Shown here piece by piece: positions 53,231-62,796 of a stretch of DNA of 64,000 bases. Source of the stretch: Vibrio barjaei. GTDB taxonomy: Bacteria; Pseudomonadota; Gammaproteobacteria; Enterobacterales; Vibrionaceae. How positions within the stretch are numbered: the first letter of the stretch is position 1; each line of letters opens with the position of its first letter. The stretch is from positions 1 to 64,000 of the forward strand of contig NZ_LQXO02000033.1 in the NCBI RefSeq assembly GCF_001639065.2, in the 5' to 3' direction. The notes beneath the pieces are model-generated. The model was not told where the DNA came from and did no database searches. It was given only the letters and a program-made list of their open reading frames with translations. Both the position numbers and the translations under genes were made by a program.

Positions 53231-54338
53231 AGTAAAGATGCGGTTGTGCCTGTTGCTGTTCTTTTTTTCATCGCTGGGGCAGTCAAGTACATTGGTGTTG
53301 ACTCATTTAGATAACAAGGAGATGGTTGCGGTCAATCAACGGGTCGCTATGTCCGTGAGTGTACTAACGGATTCGTATTTCACGAACGGGCCTGTATATA
53401 GGCTTCCCGCAATTAATCATGCGCTTGTGTTACAGCAAGATAAAGACGTGGTGTCGTCGTTCACCGATTACCAAGGTGTTAAGTACGTTAGTCAAACGTT
53501 TACTGTCGATATCTATCCAACTCACGTTGGCGTGTTGACCATCCCATCACTGAGCATCACCACTCAAGTCGAGGGCAAGGATAGTAAACTTGAAACGCAA
53601 GCTTTTACGTTAGTCGTGTCACAGCCCACTGAAACCCAACAATTGGGGGATATTTTGGTGTCGGACAACGTGGATGTCAATGAGACTTGGGGTGGTCAAA
53701 AGCCAAATTATAAGGTTGGCGATATTGTAACAAGAAAGATAGTCATACGTGCTGAAGACAGTACGAGTCTCATATTTCCCGACTTTGTCCCTAATAAGAG
53801 CGTTCATTACACCGTTCAAATAGGCAGTCCTCAATTGCAGGATGTGAACAGTCGTAATGATAACTTTGCAGAGCTGCAGCAGACTTTAACGTACACCATC
53901 AAAGAAAGTGGTCGCTACCACTTGGGAGGAGAAACGCTGAGATGGTGGAAGCCTTCCACACAGGAACTGGAAAGCTATCAGTTTAAGCCACTGCAAGTGG
54001 ATGCTGGTTTTAGTCTACAGCAATTTCTACTGAATCACTGGGCCATCCTCATTGCCGTCACTGCTATTATCCTTGTGGGCTATCATTACCACAAAGCTGT
54101 TATTACCATAGTAAGGAATGTCGTTCGTTATTTATTTAGCGGCGGCCTGGGATGGTTGAGTCTGTTGTATCACCATAAAACTCGTCACACTAAGAATATT
54201 AATTTATATACGGAAGTGTGTAGTAATGATGCGCTGAGAAAGAAGGTGATGGAGCACGCTTTCAGTGACAATCAGAGAGTGAAAACCAAAGAACGGGTGG
54301 CGTTTTTCTTTACCTGCTCTAAACTTAAAAATAGATAA
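53223..54338 (+). CDS. BatD-like protein
   Basis: Exported protein of the BatD family: signal peptide (ending near SSLGQSS), a beta-rich periplasmic part with two repeats (about residues 25-260), one membrane helix near 270-290 and a short cytoplasmic tail. GDIVTRKIVIRAE is typical of the second repeat. It overlaps the VWA-TPR gene by eight bases, so it belongs to the same operon. 371 residues, on the short side for BatD. Function in the family is not settled; a periplasmic scaffold for the VWA proteins is likely. Confidence 0.82.
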   Translation: MNKVKMRLCLLLFFFSSLGQSSTLVLTHLDNKEMVAVNQRVAMSVSVLTDSYFTNGPVYRLPAINHALVLQQDKDVVSSFTDYQGVKYVSQTFTVDIYPTHVGVLTIPSLSITTQVEGKDSKLETQAFTLVVSQPTETQQLGDILVSDNVDVNETWGGQKPNYKVGDIVTRKIVIRAEDSTSLIFPDFVPNKSVHYTVQIGSPQLQDVNSRNDNFAELQQTLTYTIKESGRYHLGGETLRWWKPSTQELESYQFKPLQVDAGFSLQQFLLNHWAILIAVTAIILVGYHYHKAVITIVRNVVRYLFSGGLGWLSLLYHHKTRHTKNINLYTEVCSNDALRKKVMEHAFSDNQRVKTKERVAFFFTCSKLKNR

Positions 54339-54378
54339 CAATAACAAACAGATAATAAGTGATCAGGATGATTCTAGT

Positions 54379-56826
54379 ATGAAGCCAATAGTAGTGGGTA
54401 GTGTATTTGCCGCGGTATCAGGGTTTTGCTCTTTAGCTTTTCAGACCCTTTGGTATAAGCAGTTGGCACTGGTAATTGGAATTGATGTGTATGCCACGAG
54501 TATTGTCATCGGTGGTTTCTTATTAGGGGTCGGCCTTGGTTCTTTGTGCTTTTCTCGGTATGTCAATCGAATTACGAACTTAACACTTGCGTATGCCTCC
54601 CTTGAGGCATGCGTTGCTCTGAGCGCGCTAATTGTAAGTAGTGTGTTGTATTTGGGCATCGACCCCTACCTGTCTCTTGAAGCCATAATGGGTGATAAGG
54701 CACTTCTGGTTTATTCATTGCTGTTGGCGGTCCCACCTTTTTTTATGGGCGGCACGCTTTTACTGTTAATTCGTTGGTTAGAGATAGAGCTAAAGAAGAC
54801 GATTGCAGGTACTTTGTATGGCATGAACATCCTAGGTGCCGTCATTGGTGCACTTAGCGCCCCGACCATACTGATGCCATTGTTTGGAATAATTCATTCC
54901 ATTTGGCTTGTTGTTGCAGTCAACTTAATGTTGGCAATGACCTCCTACTTCTTTATCACTCAGACGCGTGCATCAGTCGCAGATACTTCTGCTGATAAGC
55001 AGGGGCATATTGTGTATAGAAAAACACTAATAGCACTCTATGCGACGTCAGGGTTTGTTGCTATCGGAATGGAAATCATATGGATACAAACTGTGGTTCA
55101 ATATATGAACACCCGCGCGTTTGCTTATGCCACGATATTGAGTGTTTTGCTATTGGGCTTAATGGCAGGAAACTTCACTGCTAACCGACTGAAACTGTCG
55201 TCAGAGAAAAGTTATGCTGCGTTACTATTTGTGATGCTGAGCGCTATGATAGCCACGATTCTCCCGTACTTACTTATTAATGAGTCAGTATGGATGGCGC
55301 AATTGTCACTAAAATCCTTCGTTTTTGAAAGTGTTGGACAGGCAATGGCGTCGAATGCCATATCATTTATCTTCATTGCGTTTTTCTTTGTGTTTTTTGG
55401 CGCTTTTTTCTTTGGGTGTGTTTTTGTTCTAGCGTTGAAAGTTCAGCAAAATGAGCAGTCACAAGCACGCTTTTCAGGTGAATTACTTGGTTTCAATACT
55501 ATTGCGGGGGTAATTGCGACCTTTGTGGTTGGATTTTGGTTGGTGCCTTTAATTGGGGCGATAAATACAGTTAAAGTCTTAAGTGGGCTTATCCTATTGG
55601 TGGTGGTTTGTGCCACCTATTTTTCTCAACATCGTTTATTAGTTATGACGACATGTGCACTCCTTGTTGTTGTCACCGTTGTGCTTCCTAAGAATCGTCT
55701 ATCAGAAATGCTTGTGGCGAAGGAAGGTGGAAATCTCCTGTGGTTTGAAGAGGGGATAGGAAACACCGTCGCCGTGATTGAACAGGGTGAAGGAAAGCGC
55801 AAGTTTCGTCGTCTTTACATCCAAGGTGTATCGAATACAGGCGATGTCATGGCTTCACTACGGTACATGCGGCTTCAAAGTTACATCCCTGCCTTAGTCG
55901 CACCTCAGCCGCCAAGAAAAGCGTTGGTGATAGGCTTAGGGACAGGTATTACCGCTGGTGCATTAACCAATATAGAGTCCCTAGAAGTAAGACACGTTTT
56001 TGAATTGTTGCCAGAAGTCCAAGATGCGACTCGTTTGTTCAAAGGAAACTACTTAGCAACAAATCAGCCATCGGACATCGATGTGTTTATTGGGGATGGG
56101 CGACACCAGTTAAGTCGGAGCGGCGCTGAATACGACCTCATTACATTGGAGCCACCACCACCCACCGCATCGGGAGTGTCTAACCTGTACTCAGATGATT
56201 TTTATAAACTGGCGAAAAAGCGTCTATCCGACTCTGGAGTGTTGGCACAGTGGTGGCCTATCGCTACACAAAGTGTTGAAGCGTCAAGGTCAATTGTCGC
56301 AACTATGCTTAACAACTTTAAATATGTCACGCTGTGGAGTACTGAGGTTCATGAAATGTTGTTGGTTGGCTCCGACGAACCTCAAACCCTCTCTTTTGAT
56401 CAAGCCTCAAACTTTTTCTCCTCTAACCCTAAAATTGAAGCTTCTTTGTTAGAGGTGGGCGTCAGTAGTTACGAGTCTCTTTTAGCGACCTATGTGGGAA
56501 GCCGAAAGGAACTTGAACAGTTCGTGCACACTGATACACCGCTAATTACGGATGACTACCCATTATTGGAGTTTGACGAGTGGACAAATGAGCTTGTTAT
56601 TACAGAAGTTATGCCTGAATTGATTAATTTGTTTACCCTAGTGCCAACGGTTAAAGAGGAACGAGCCGCTCAGGCCAAACTGGAGCAAGATAAATTAGTG
56701 GCCTTTTATATTGCGACAATGGCGGCTTATGAAAAACAGCCCGATATCTGGTTAGAGTATATGAATTGGGTATTGAAGCAAGATCCAAATAACGAATATT
56801 TCATTTGGTTTAAACCAGATAGCTAG
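54379..56826 (+). CDS. membrane-anchored spermidine-synthase-like protein
   Basis: The N-terminal 420 residues hold about twelve to fourteen membrane helices. The C-terminal part (about 440-720) has a spermidine-synthase-like methyltransferase fold with the nucleotide loop VIGLGTGITAGAL and a second motif IGDGRHQL. The place of the catalytic aspartate in true spermidine synthases (DSSDP) reads LEPPPPTAS here, so polyamine synthesis is doubtful. Such fusions are widespread and unassigned. 815 residues, 40 bases after batD, in the same direction. It may aminopropylate or alkylate an envelope component, but that is speculation. Confidence 0.8.
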   Translation: MKPIVVGSVFAAVSGFCSLAFQTLWYKQLALVIGIDVYATSIVIGGFLLGVGLGSLCFSRYVNRITNLTLAYASLEACVALSALIVSSVLYLGIDPYLSLEAIMGDKALLVYSLLLAVPPFFMGGTLLLLIRWLEIELKKTIAGTLYGMNILGAVIGALSAPTILMPLFGIIHSIWLVVAVNLMLAMTSYFFITQTRASVADTSADKQGHIVYRKTLIALYATSGFVAIGMEIIWIQTVVQYMNTRAFAYATILSVLLLGLMAGNFTANRLKLSSEKSYAALLFVMLSAMIATILPYLLINESVWMAQLSLKSFVFESVGQAMASNAISFIFIAFFFVFFGAFFFGCVFVLALKVQQNEQSQARFSGELLGFNTIAGVIATFVVGFWLVPLIGAINTVKVLSGLILLVVVCATYFSQHRLLVMTTCALLVVVTVVLPKNRLSEMLVAKEGGNLLWFEEGIGNTVAVIEQGEGKRKFRRLYIQGVSNTGDVMASLRYMRLQSYIPALVAPQPPRKALVIGLGTGITAGALTNIESLEVRHVFELLPEVQDATRLFKGNYLATNQPSDIDVFIGDGRHQLSRSGAEYDLITLEPPPPTASGVSNLYSDDFYKLAKKRLSDSGVLAQWWPIATQSVEASRSIVATMLNNFKYVTLWSTEVHEMLLVGSDEPQTLSFDQASNFFSSNPKIEASLLEVGVSSYESLLATYVGSRKELEQFVHTDTPLITDDYPLLEFDEWTNELVITEVMPELINLFTLVPTVKEERAAQAKLEQDKLVAFYIATMAAYEKQPDIWLEYMNWVLKQDPNNEYFIWFKPDS

Positions 56827-56838
56827 GAGCGCCAACGT

Positions 56839-57222
56839 TTGAACATTTATAACACGATAGTGGTGGCGTTAGTGACCCTTTGGTCATGTCTATCTTCCGC
56901 AGTGCCTGATGAACAAAAGGCGACGGAACTCGAAAAAAAGACGACGCTTGAGGTGAATCGGGGCTTTTTTGAGGCATTTAATCTACCTAGAGAAAAGAAC
57001 TGGGTTTATCAGCTAGCTGAGTCAGGTCAATTGCAACAAAGATGCTATTTAAATAGTCAAGACTCGTTTGAGGTTGGAGCTAGCTTAGTGTTTCAAAACA
57101 TCTCAATGGAGTGTATTGAGATTAATCAAACGACTCGTGTGTTTTGGCCACAGAGGTGGGTGGAGCTCTGTAAGCATGAAAACAGTCCTTATCATGATTG
57201 CATTCTTAGGCATTTAAATTAA
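56839..57222 (+). CDS. small secreted hypothetical protein
   Basis: 127 residues with a signal peptide (first 22 residues, ending SSA-VP) and four cysteines in the mature part (QRCYLN, MECIE, ELCKHE, HDCIL), enough for two disulfides. The start is a TTG at 56839 with TAGGAGCG about eight bases upstream; no better start exists. It follows the spermidine-synthase-like gene by 12 bases, so it is part of the operon. Family not recognised. Confidence 0.7.
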   Translation: MNIYNTIVVALVTLWSCLSSAVPDEQKATELEKKTTLEVNRGFFEAFNLPREKNWVYQLAESGQLQQRCYLNSQDSFEVGASLVFQNISMECIEINQTTRVFWPQRWVELCKHENSPYHDCILRHLN

Positions 57223-57316
57223 TCCACCACTTGATGCTAAGACCTGTAACGATGGTGCAGTAGTTAGCTATCTCACTTCGTTTCTAAACATAATCGTAAC
57301 GAAAGGATTTTCGACA

Positions 57317-58483
57317 ATGCGATATCGTTTTTACAAACTAATAGTGGTAATGGTGTGTACTTTTTCATCCTATACATGGGCGGCCTCTTTCGTCGATCCT
57401 ATTGATGGAAAATTTGATGTCGGTGACTATCTTGCAGAAAACGCGTATGGGTTTCTTCCTGTTCCTGTTTTGATCACTGAGCCTGCGGTTGGTTATGGCG
57501 GTGGTGTCGTAGGACTTTTTCTTCATGAATCAGAAGAGGCCAAAGAAAAACGTAAAGCGTTAGCGCTAAAATCGGTTGATGGTGGAGCTAAACTGTTGAC
57601 CCCTGCAATAACCTTGGTGGGCGCTATCGCTACCGATAATGGAACAAAAGCGGGCATGCTGGCTCACCGTCATACTTGGGGGAAAGACTCTATTCGTTAC
57701 CAGGGCGCGTTGTTTTATGGGGATGTCTATATGAACTTTTATGCTCCTTTTTCTCAAAGTAACGCACAAGGCGTTGAATTGGAGATGCAGGGGTATGGTG
57801 TGATGCAAAAATTGCAGTTTAGAGTCAGTGACTCTCCCTTATTCATTGGTGCTGCGCAGCGGCTTTTCAGCCCCACATTCAAAGTGGGTGAGCCAAATCG
57901 CGCCTCAGATATTCTTAAACGATGGGTCAATACATCGCCTTTTGTGTCGGGGCTCGGATTGATTTTAGATTATGATACAAAGAATGCTTTTCTTTATCCA
58001 ACAGAAGGGGGAGACTATACTCTTGAATATACGATGTTTAATGGCGTAGTGGGTAGTGATTATGACTTCAACCTTCTAGCCGCAAGTGGAATACACTACT
58101 TCCCTTTGGGAGATTCTTTTAATTTAGGGTTTAAAGGTCTGTTTAATGAAGTATTCACTGATGAGCGTTTCTTACCGCCTCCAGCATACCCATTCATTGA
58201 TTTAAGAGGGATCCCTCGTAATCGATATCAAGGCAATGTCACGGCAAGCGTCGAGGCTCAGTTAACTTGGAAAATGACACCTCGTTGGTCGTTACTTACC
58301 TTTGGAGGAGGGGGAGCGGCGGCATCATCAACCAGTGGGCTCTTTTCTGATGAAATTCAATATGCTTACGGGGTTGGTTTTCGATACCTGATAGCAAGGC
58401 GATATGGCTTGCATTCGGGGGTTGATATTGCTACCAGTAGAGATGACAATGCAATCTATTTTCAAGTAGGGACTGGGTTTTAG
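57317..58483 (+). CDS. outer-membrane beta-barrel protein (surface-antigen/BamA-barrel-like)
   Basis: Signal peptide ending near TWA-AS, then a chain of alternating amphipathic strands ending in a terminal Phe (FQVGTGF), the usual signal for insertion by the BAM machinery. VLITEPAVGYGGGVVGLFLH and DLRGIPRNRYQGN resemble the barrel part of BamA/TamA-type surface antigens, without POTRA domains. 388 residues. It lies about 95 bases after the secreted small protein in the same direction, with AAAGGA before the ATG. Its cargo is unknown. Confidence 0.82.
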   Translation: MRYRFYKLIVVMVCTFSSYTWAASFVDPIDGKFDVGDYLAENAYGFLPVPVLITEPAVGYGGGVVGLFLHESEEAKEKRKALALKSVDGGAKLLTPAITLVGAIATDNGTKAGMLAHRHTWGKDSIRYQGALFYGDVYMNFYAPFSQSNAQGVELEMQGYGVMQKLQFRVSDSPLFIGAAQRLFSPTFKVGEPNRASDILKRWVNTSPFVSGLGLILDYDTKNAFLYPTEGGDYTLEYTMFNGVVGSDYDFNLLAASGIHYFPLGDSFNLGFKGLFNEVFTDERFLPPPAYPFIDLRGIPRNRYQGNVTASVEAQLTWKMTPRWSLLTFGGGGAAASSTSGLFSDEIQYAYGVGFRYLIARRYGLHSGVDIATSRDDNAIYFQVGTGF

Positions 58484-58655
58484 ATGTTGAATTAGGGTCA
58501 ACAATCCAAAATTGAACAGCACTCAACGATATCCGTCATTTACATGACAATAGTGTAGGTGAATATATCTGAGAGAGGTTATAGGTACCTTCAATATTGG
58601 CTAAAAAGAAATACCTATAACTAATGTTGCATAAATTCTAGCAATAATAACTGCT

Positions 58656-59087
58656 CTAATAAAATGTCACTTTTGCGTTATATTCTGTATGGTCATCATC
58701 ACCGACAACATTTTTATAGTAGTCAACCGTAAAATAAATGGGTTTGTCTTTTTTTACTTTGTCAGCGATTTTTTTGTCTAACTTATCAACGGATTGAAAA
58801 TCATATACATGAAATGTATAGCCTGGTTTTAGATTCATCTTTTTTGCTTGTTCCGAGGTAATGTATGTTTCTCTGTATACAGGCGTTAGGTAGGCATCAA
58901 ACTGCGTTCTAATGTCATCACCTGTTTGAATCTCATAACCAAAGTCGTTGACGACTAATGTTTCCTGTTGTAGCGAACTCATAGATGAGTCCATTGTTTT
59001 CTCGTCTGCAGACTGCCCTGTTGTGCATGCTGTTGATAATAAGGATAGTGATAAACAAGTTAAGTACATAAGATTAGATTTATACAT
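58656..59087 (-). CDS. lipoprotein, 143 aa
   Basis: Signal peptide with lipobox LLSTAC, so the mature chain is lipid-anchored at Cys21. The rest is acidic N-terminally, then contains YRETYITSEQAKKMNLKPG and a short beta-strand tail. No family recognised. It is the only minus-strand gene in this stretch and is encoded between the barrel and FadL genes; the upstream region has no marked operator. Confidence 0.7.
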   Translation of the reverse strand: MYKSNLMYLTCLSLSLLSTACTTGQSADEKTMDSSMSSLQQETLVVNDFGYEIQTGDDIRTQFDAYLTPVYRETYITSEQAKKMNLKPGYTFHVYDFQSVDKLDKKIADKVKKDKPIYFTVDYYKNVVGDDDHTEYNAKVTFY

Positions 59088-59403
59088 GTAAAACCTCTCA
59101 TTGCTAATTGTTTGCTGCGTTTTGACTGAAATAAAATCATAGACAAAGTGAGTATAGGTGCTAGTGAAAATCTGGCTACTTAATTTTTATTGTTATTTGA
59201 AATGCCATATTGAATTGATTTACCTCCATCTCTTTTGAGGAGTGGCCAAGTGAGTAAAACCCCTGCTAGGGTGTTAATCATATTAAGCAATAATATTATT
59301 CCTAAGACATGGACAGTGCCCAAGTAGAGCAAATATCTACGATATTGAAGTTATGAGTTGAGATCGTGAAGATCTCTACTAGTTTAGAGTTACAACGATT
59401 CAT
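59088..59403. other. intergenic region upstream of the FadL-type gene
   Basis: 316 bases between divergent genes, AT-rich. It must carry the promoters of the lipoprotein (minus) and the FadL-type porin operon (plus). No clear operator or consensus promoter was found. Confidence 0.4.
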
Positions 59404-60594
59404 ATGGATGTGCTTATGAAGGTGAAGCAAATTAGCTTGGCTCTGACAGGACTAGTTTTAACTGCGACGTCTAAATCAGCAGTAATCCTCGTCCCTGCAT
59501 TAAGTGATGGAAATTTGGCGCTCTCAGGAGCAGGGAGTGCTGCGATTGCGGATAATGCGACAATTGCTTATACCAACCCTGCAGGAATGAGCGTATTAGG
59601 CAAAGATGCGTTGAGCGCCTCTCTTGGTGTAATGGCTTACGATGCGGACTATTATTCACAATCTGGGATTGGCAATGCTCCCGATTCAGGGTCAGTGATG
59701 CCCAATGGTAATTTCTTCATTGTTAAGCAACTGCAACAAGGTACAGCTATCGGATTTTCTCTTACCGCCCCAGGTGGTGCATCGTTGGACTATGGAACAA
59801 ATTGGGAAGGGAGTGCTCAGCTTAACGACGTGAGCCTAACGTCTGTGCAACTGAATCCTTCATTTTCCTATCGAATTTCATCTCAATGGGCGGTAGGTCT
59901 TGGTATAGCTGTGGAATATATGACGGTAGAAGAGCACGTATTAAACAAGCGTATCAATATTTCCGCCGATGATTGGAATGCAGGATTTAATGCTGGGCTT
60001 TTATTTAAACCTACTGAGAAAGATCAATTCGGATTTGCTTATCGCTCAGAGATTAAACACGATTTAGCTGGAGATTACACTCGTATTAATGGGTCTTCGG
60101 GGAGCGTGGGCTTGAACATTCCCAATGCAGCTCAGCTTGATTTGTCAGGGTTTCATCAGTTAACCGCCAAGTTCGATTTAGCTTGGAGTGTGGGAATGGA
60201 GTTTTGGGGTGATTATAACGTTACTTATGTGGAAGTAGACTCTGGTATACCAAAGGGCGTCTATAATCGAGAGTTTGACAATGTTTACACGTTTGCTCTA
60301 GGTGGAAGGTACCACATAAACGAACGTTATCGCCTAGACTTTGGGACGAGCTACGCGACTAACCCACAGTCGGACGATACTAAACTGTACCCTGATTTAC
60401 CTGTTAACGATATCTTCAATGTTGGCGTTGGTTTGAATTATCAAATTAATGCAGCTCTTGCCGTTAATGTGGCTTATCAATATAACGACTATGGTTCGAG
60501 AAACATCGAACAAAGTAAAAACTTAATTGGTGTTCAGGGCAGGTATGAGCAAAATAATCAGTTTTTTGCTGTGCAGTTAGATTACGACTATTAG
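59404..60594 (+). CDS. FadL/OmpP1-family outer-membrane porin
   Basis: Outer-membrane channel for hydrophobic compounds. The N-terminal NPAGM motif of the hatch (AYTNPAGMSVLG), the leading GSGFALSGAGSAA-like stretch ALSGAGSAAIADNA and a C-terminal aromatic end (QLDYDY) are FadL-type. A signal peptide covers about the first 24 residues. The start may be ATG 59404 or ATG 59416 (MKVKQISL); the second begins with a more usual signal peptide. 396 residues from the first. The DUF3302/HlyD pair follows after 31 bases. Confidence 0.85.
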   Translation: MDVLMKVKQISLALTGLVLTATSKSAVILVPALSDGNLALSGAGSAAIADNATIAYTNPAGMSVLGKDALSASLGVMAYDADYYSQSGIGNAPDSGSVMPNGNFFIVKQLQQGTAIGFSLTAPGGASLDYGTNWEGSAQLNDVSLTSVQLNPSFSYRISSQWAVGLGIAVEYMTVEEHVLNKRINISADDWNAGFNAGLLFKPTEKDQFGFAYRSEIKHDLAGDYTRINGSSGSVGLNIPNAAQLDLSGFHQLTAKFDLAWSVGMEFWGDYNVTYVEVDSGIPKGVYNREFDNVYTFALGGRYHINERYRLDFGTSYATNPQSDDTKLYPDLPVNDIFNVGVGLNYQINAALAVNVAYQYNDYGSRNIEQSKNLIGVQGRYEQNNQFFAVQLDYDY

Positions 60595-60625
60595 CGATGA
60601 AAACCAATAATATTCTACTGAGGTA

Positions 60626-60952
60626 ATGATGAATTTGATTTTAGATTATGCGTCACTGGCGATTTTGTTTATAGTCATTTTGATTTTTATCTATGGCTTA
60701 ATAGTCGTTCATGACATCCCCTATGAAATAGCGGTTAAGCGTCAACATCCCCATCAAGATGCTATTCATGTAGCGGGGTGGATAAGTTTGTTTTTCCTCC
60801 ATGTGCTTTGGCCTATTTTATGGGTATGGGCCATGATGTATGACCCTGTGAAACAAAACTGGGCGGGACAGCGTGAGCAAGAAGGATATGACGCGTTGTT
60901 GGCTCGCCTTAACCAACTAGAAAAGCAAATGCAGGATAAAGACAGGGAGTAG
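60626..60952 (+). CDS. DUF3302 inner-membrane protein, YiaW-like
   Basis: Short protein with two membrane helices (about residues 8-28 and 50-72) and a helical charged tail (LARLNQLEKQMQDKDRE). The stretch VHDIPYEIAVKRQHPHQDAIHVAGWISLF is typical of DUF3302 proteins such as E. coli YiaW, which sit beside an HlyD-type adaptor (YiaV). The same pair is found here, two bases apart. TGAGGTA precedes the tandem ATGs at 60626/60629. 108 residues. Confidence 0.85.
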   Translation: MMNLILDYASLAILFIVILIFIYGLIVVHDIPYEIAVKRQHPHQDAIHVAGWISLFFLHVLWPILWVWAMMYDPVKQNWAGQREQEGYDALLARLNQLEKQMQDKDRE

Positions 60953-60954
60953 CT

Positions 60955-62073
60955 ATGGAAACGCTTATTACGCTCAGTTATGTCGCACTATGTGTCATTG
61001 TGTTTCGCGTGTTTAAAGTTCCTAAAAACAAATGGACTATCACCACAGCCGGCGTTATCGGGATGTTTTTGGTTGGGTGGATTTTCTTATATATGGCTAT
61101 GTATCAACCTGTCGCCCGTGTCGCAGGCGTTTACAGCATAACAACTCCTATAACTTCTCAAGTGTCAGGTATAGTGAAAGAAGTATATATAAAGGGCAAC
61201 ACTCCGCTAAAAAAAGGGGAACCGCTCTATAAAATTGATCCGGTTCCATTCCAAGCAGAAGTGGATAAGGTTAAGGCTCAGTTGCTCGGAGTGAGCGCTA
61301 AGATTACGCAACTGTCTTTGTCAAAGTCGAATGTTGAACAAGCTATCGCCAAAACACAGGCAAGTATCGACTTCAATAAAAAGGAATTGGCACGTTTCAA
61401 TAAGCTTGCTAAGAAAGATTTCAGTGCTCAGCAACAAGTGGATAAATTTACCGATACAGTGAACGAACTTACGGCCGTTCAAAACCAAAATCACATTCAG
61501 CTTGATGTCCTAGACGCTCAAGTTGATGAGCAAAATGCCAACAACTCTCTTTATCAAGCAGCCTTGGATAAAGCTCAGTTCAATCTTGATAGCACAGTGG
61601 TAAGAGCGCCAACAGATGGGTTTGTCACTCAAGTGGCCTTGAGACCAGGTATGAAAAGCCGTGTTGTGCCTTTCCAAGGTAACTTAACGTTTGTTCACAA
61701 AGAAGACAAAGTAATCTTCGCTGCATTTAAGCAGAATCCTGCTCGCTACATAAAAAAAGGTTATGAAGCAGAAGTGACATTCAAAACCATTCCTGGTCAC
61801 GCGTACAAGGCTAAGGTAATGAGTGTCTTGGATATTACTAAGGAAGGTGCTGTCGCTCCTTCAGGAGTGTTGAATGACCCGCTAGCCAGAGTCGGAGGTC
61901 GCGTATTAGTGCGTGTTGAACTTAACGAGCCCGAGTTATTAAAAGGCCAGCCCATACCTGCGGGGACAGATGCACATGTTGCGGTATATTCACCGGAATG
62001 GGAAATGTTTTCAGTTGTGAGAAAGGTTATTTTGAGAATGCAGAGCTGGCAAAATTGGTTGTTTGAGGGGTAA
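60955..62073 (+). CDS. HlyD-type membrane fusion protein, YiaV-like
   Basis: Periplasmic adaptor with N-terminal membrane helices (residues about 3-20 and 30-52), lipoyl half TSQVSGIVKEVYIKGNTPLKKGEPLYKID, a coiled-coil hairpin with about 110 residues, and the return half STVVRAPTDGFVTQV. The gene starts two bases after the DUF3302 stop. Together they look like the YiaW/YiaV pair of E. coli, of uncertain transport role. Being next to a FadL porin and lipoproteins, a role in envelope traffic of hydrophobic compounds is possible. 372 residues. Confidence 0.86.
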   Translation: METLITLSYVALCVIVFRVFKVPKNKWTITTAGVIGMFLVGWIFLYMAMYQPVARVAGVYSITTPITSQVSGIVKEVYIKGNTPLKKGEPLYKIDPVPFQAEVDKVKAQLLGVSAKITQLSLSKSNVEQAIAKTQASIDFNKKELARFNKLAKKDFSAQQQVDKFTDTVNELTAVQNQNHIQLDVLDAQVDEQNANNSLYQAALDKAQFNLDSTVVRAPTDGFVTQVALRPGMKSRVVPFQGNLTFVHKEDKVIFAAFKQNPARYIKKGYEAEVTFKTIPGHAYKAKVMSVLDITKEGAVAPSGVLNDPLARVGGRVLVRVELNEPELLKGQPIPAGTDAHVAVYSPEWEMFSVVRKVILRMQSWQNWLFEG

Positions 62074-62087
62074 CAGGAAGATAAACT

Positions 62088-62387
62088 ATGAAATCTATAA
62101 TTATAATAGTAGCTTCGTTTGTATTGGTAGCCTGTGAGTCTACGCAAGACTATCTAGCTGAATATCAAGCCGAAGCAGAGGCGGCATCCAAGCGTAAAGC
62201 CGAGTTCGAATTCGACTGTAAGGATGTATCTACAACCTTGATTTCAGAGAAGCGTATCGAAGCTTATCGCTTTGAAAGGCCGCAGTATCAAATAGGTGTT
62301 AAAGGTTGTGGCAAGAAAAAAGTCTATCTAGTCAATTGTAATGAAGGTGAAGGGTGTACGGTACTTGATAGCACGCTCAGACTATGA
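62088..62387 (+). CDS. small lipoprotein, 99 aa
   Basis: Signal peptide with lipobox LVAC (Cys15), then a helical acidic/alanine-rich segment (DYLAEYQAEAEAASKRKAEFEFD) and a small cysteine-containing domain (FDCKDV, GVKGCGKKKVYLVNCNEGEGC). It follows the HlyD gene by 14 bases and has AGGAAGA before the ATG, so it closes the FadL-DUF3302-HlyD unit. Family not recognised. Confidence 0.75.
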   Translation: MKSIIIIVASFVLVACESTQDYLAEYQAEAEAASKRKAEFEFDCKDVSTTLISEKRIEAYRFERPQYQIGVKGCGKKKVYLVNCNEGEGCTVLDSTLRL

Positions 62388-62796
62388 GTTTAACTTCTTA
62401 GAAAATGGAAGAATATATTAGAAGTTAAGCAGCTTATATTAACCAAGCTGATAAAATTACTTCCAATATCTAGCGATAAAAAACACAGCATCTGGTTATT
62501 AAGTGCATGATTTAATAATCATTATTAATGAGGAGAAGGAAGTATATTATATTTTTCTAGCGATTGAGAATTTCTATATAGTAGGATGAATGCTTTTCAA
62601 ATGACTTGTACTAATGTCTACTAAAAATATAACTGCTAAAAGATAACTATTAATAATAACTAGTCCATTGAAGCCAGAAGAAAAGCAATCTACTAAATAC
62701 TAATTTGGTTAGGCAGTATAATAAGCGACTATTCGAACAGTTTTCTCTCCTATCAAAGTTCAAATGTGACTATTTTACTGTTTGAAAATCATGATA
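62388..62796. other. intergenic region, very AT-rich
   Basis: About 410 bases after the small lipoprotein gene without a convincing gene on either strand. I see no clear terminator or promoter. Plus-strand open frames reaching to 63041 are shadows of the His-rich gene. Confidence 0.5.
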
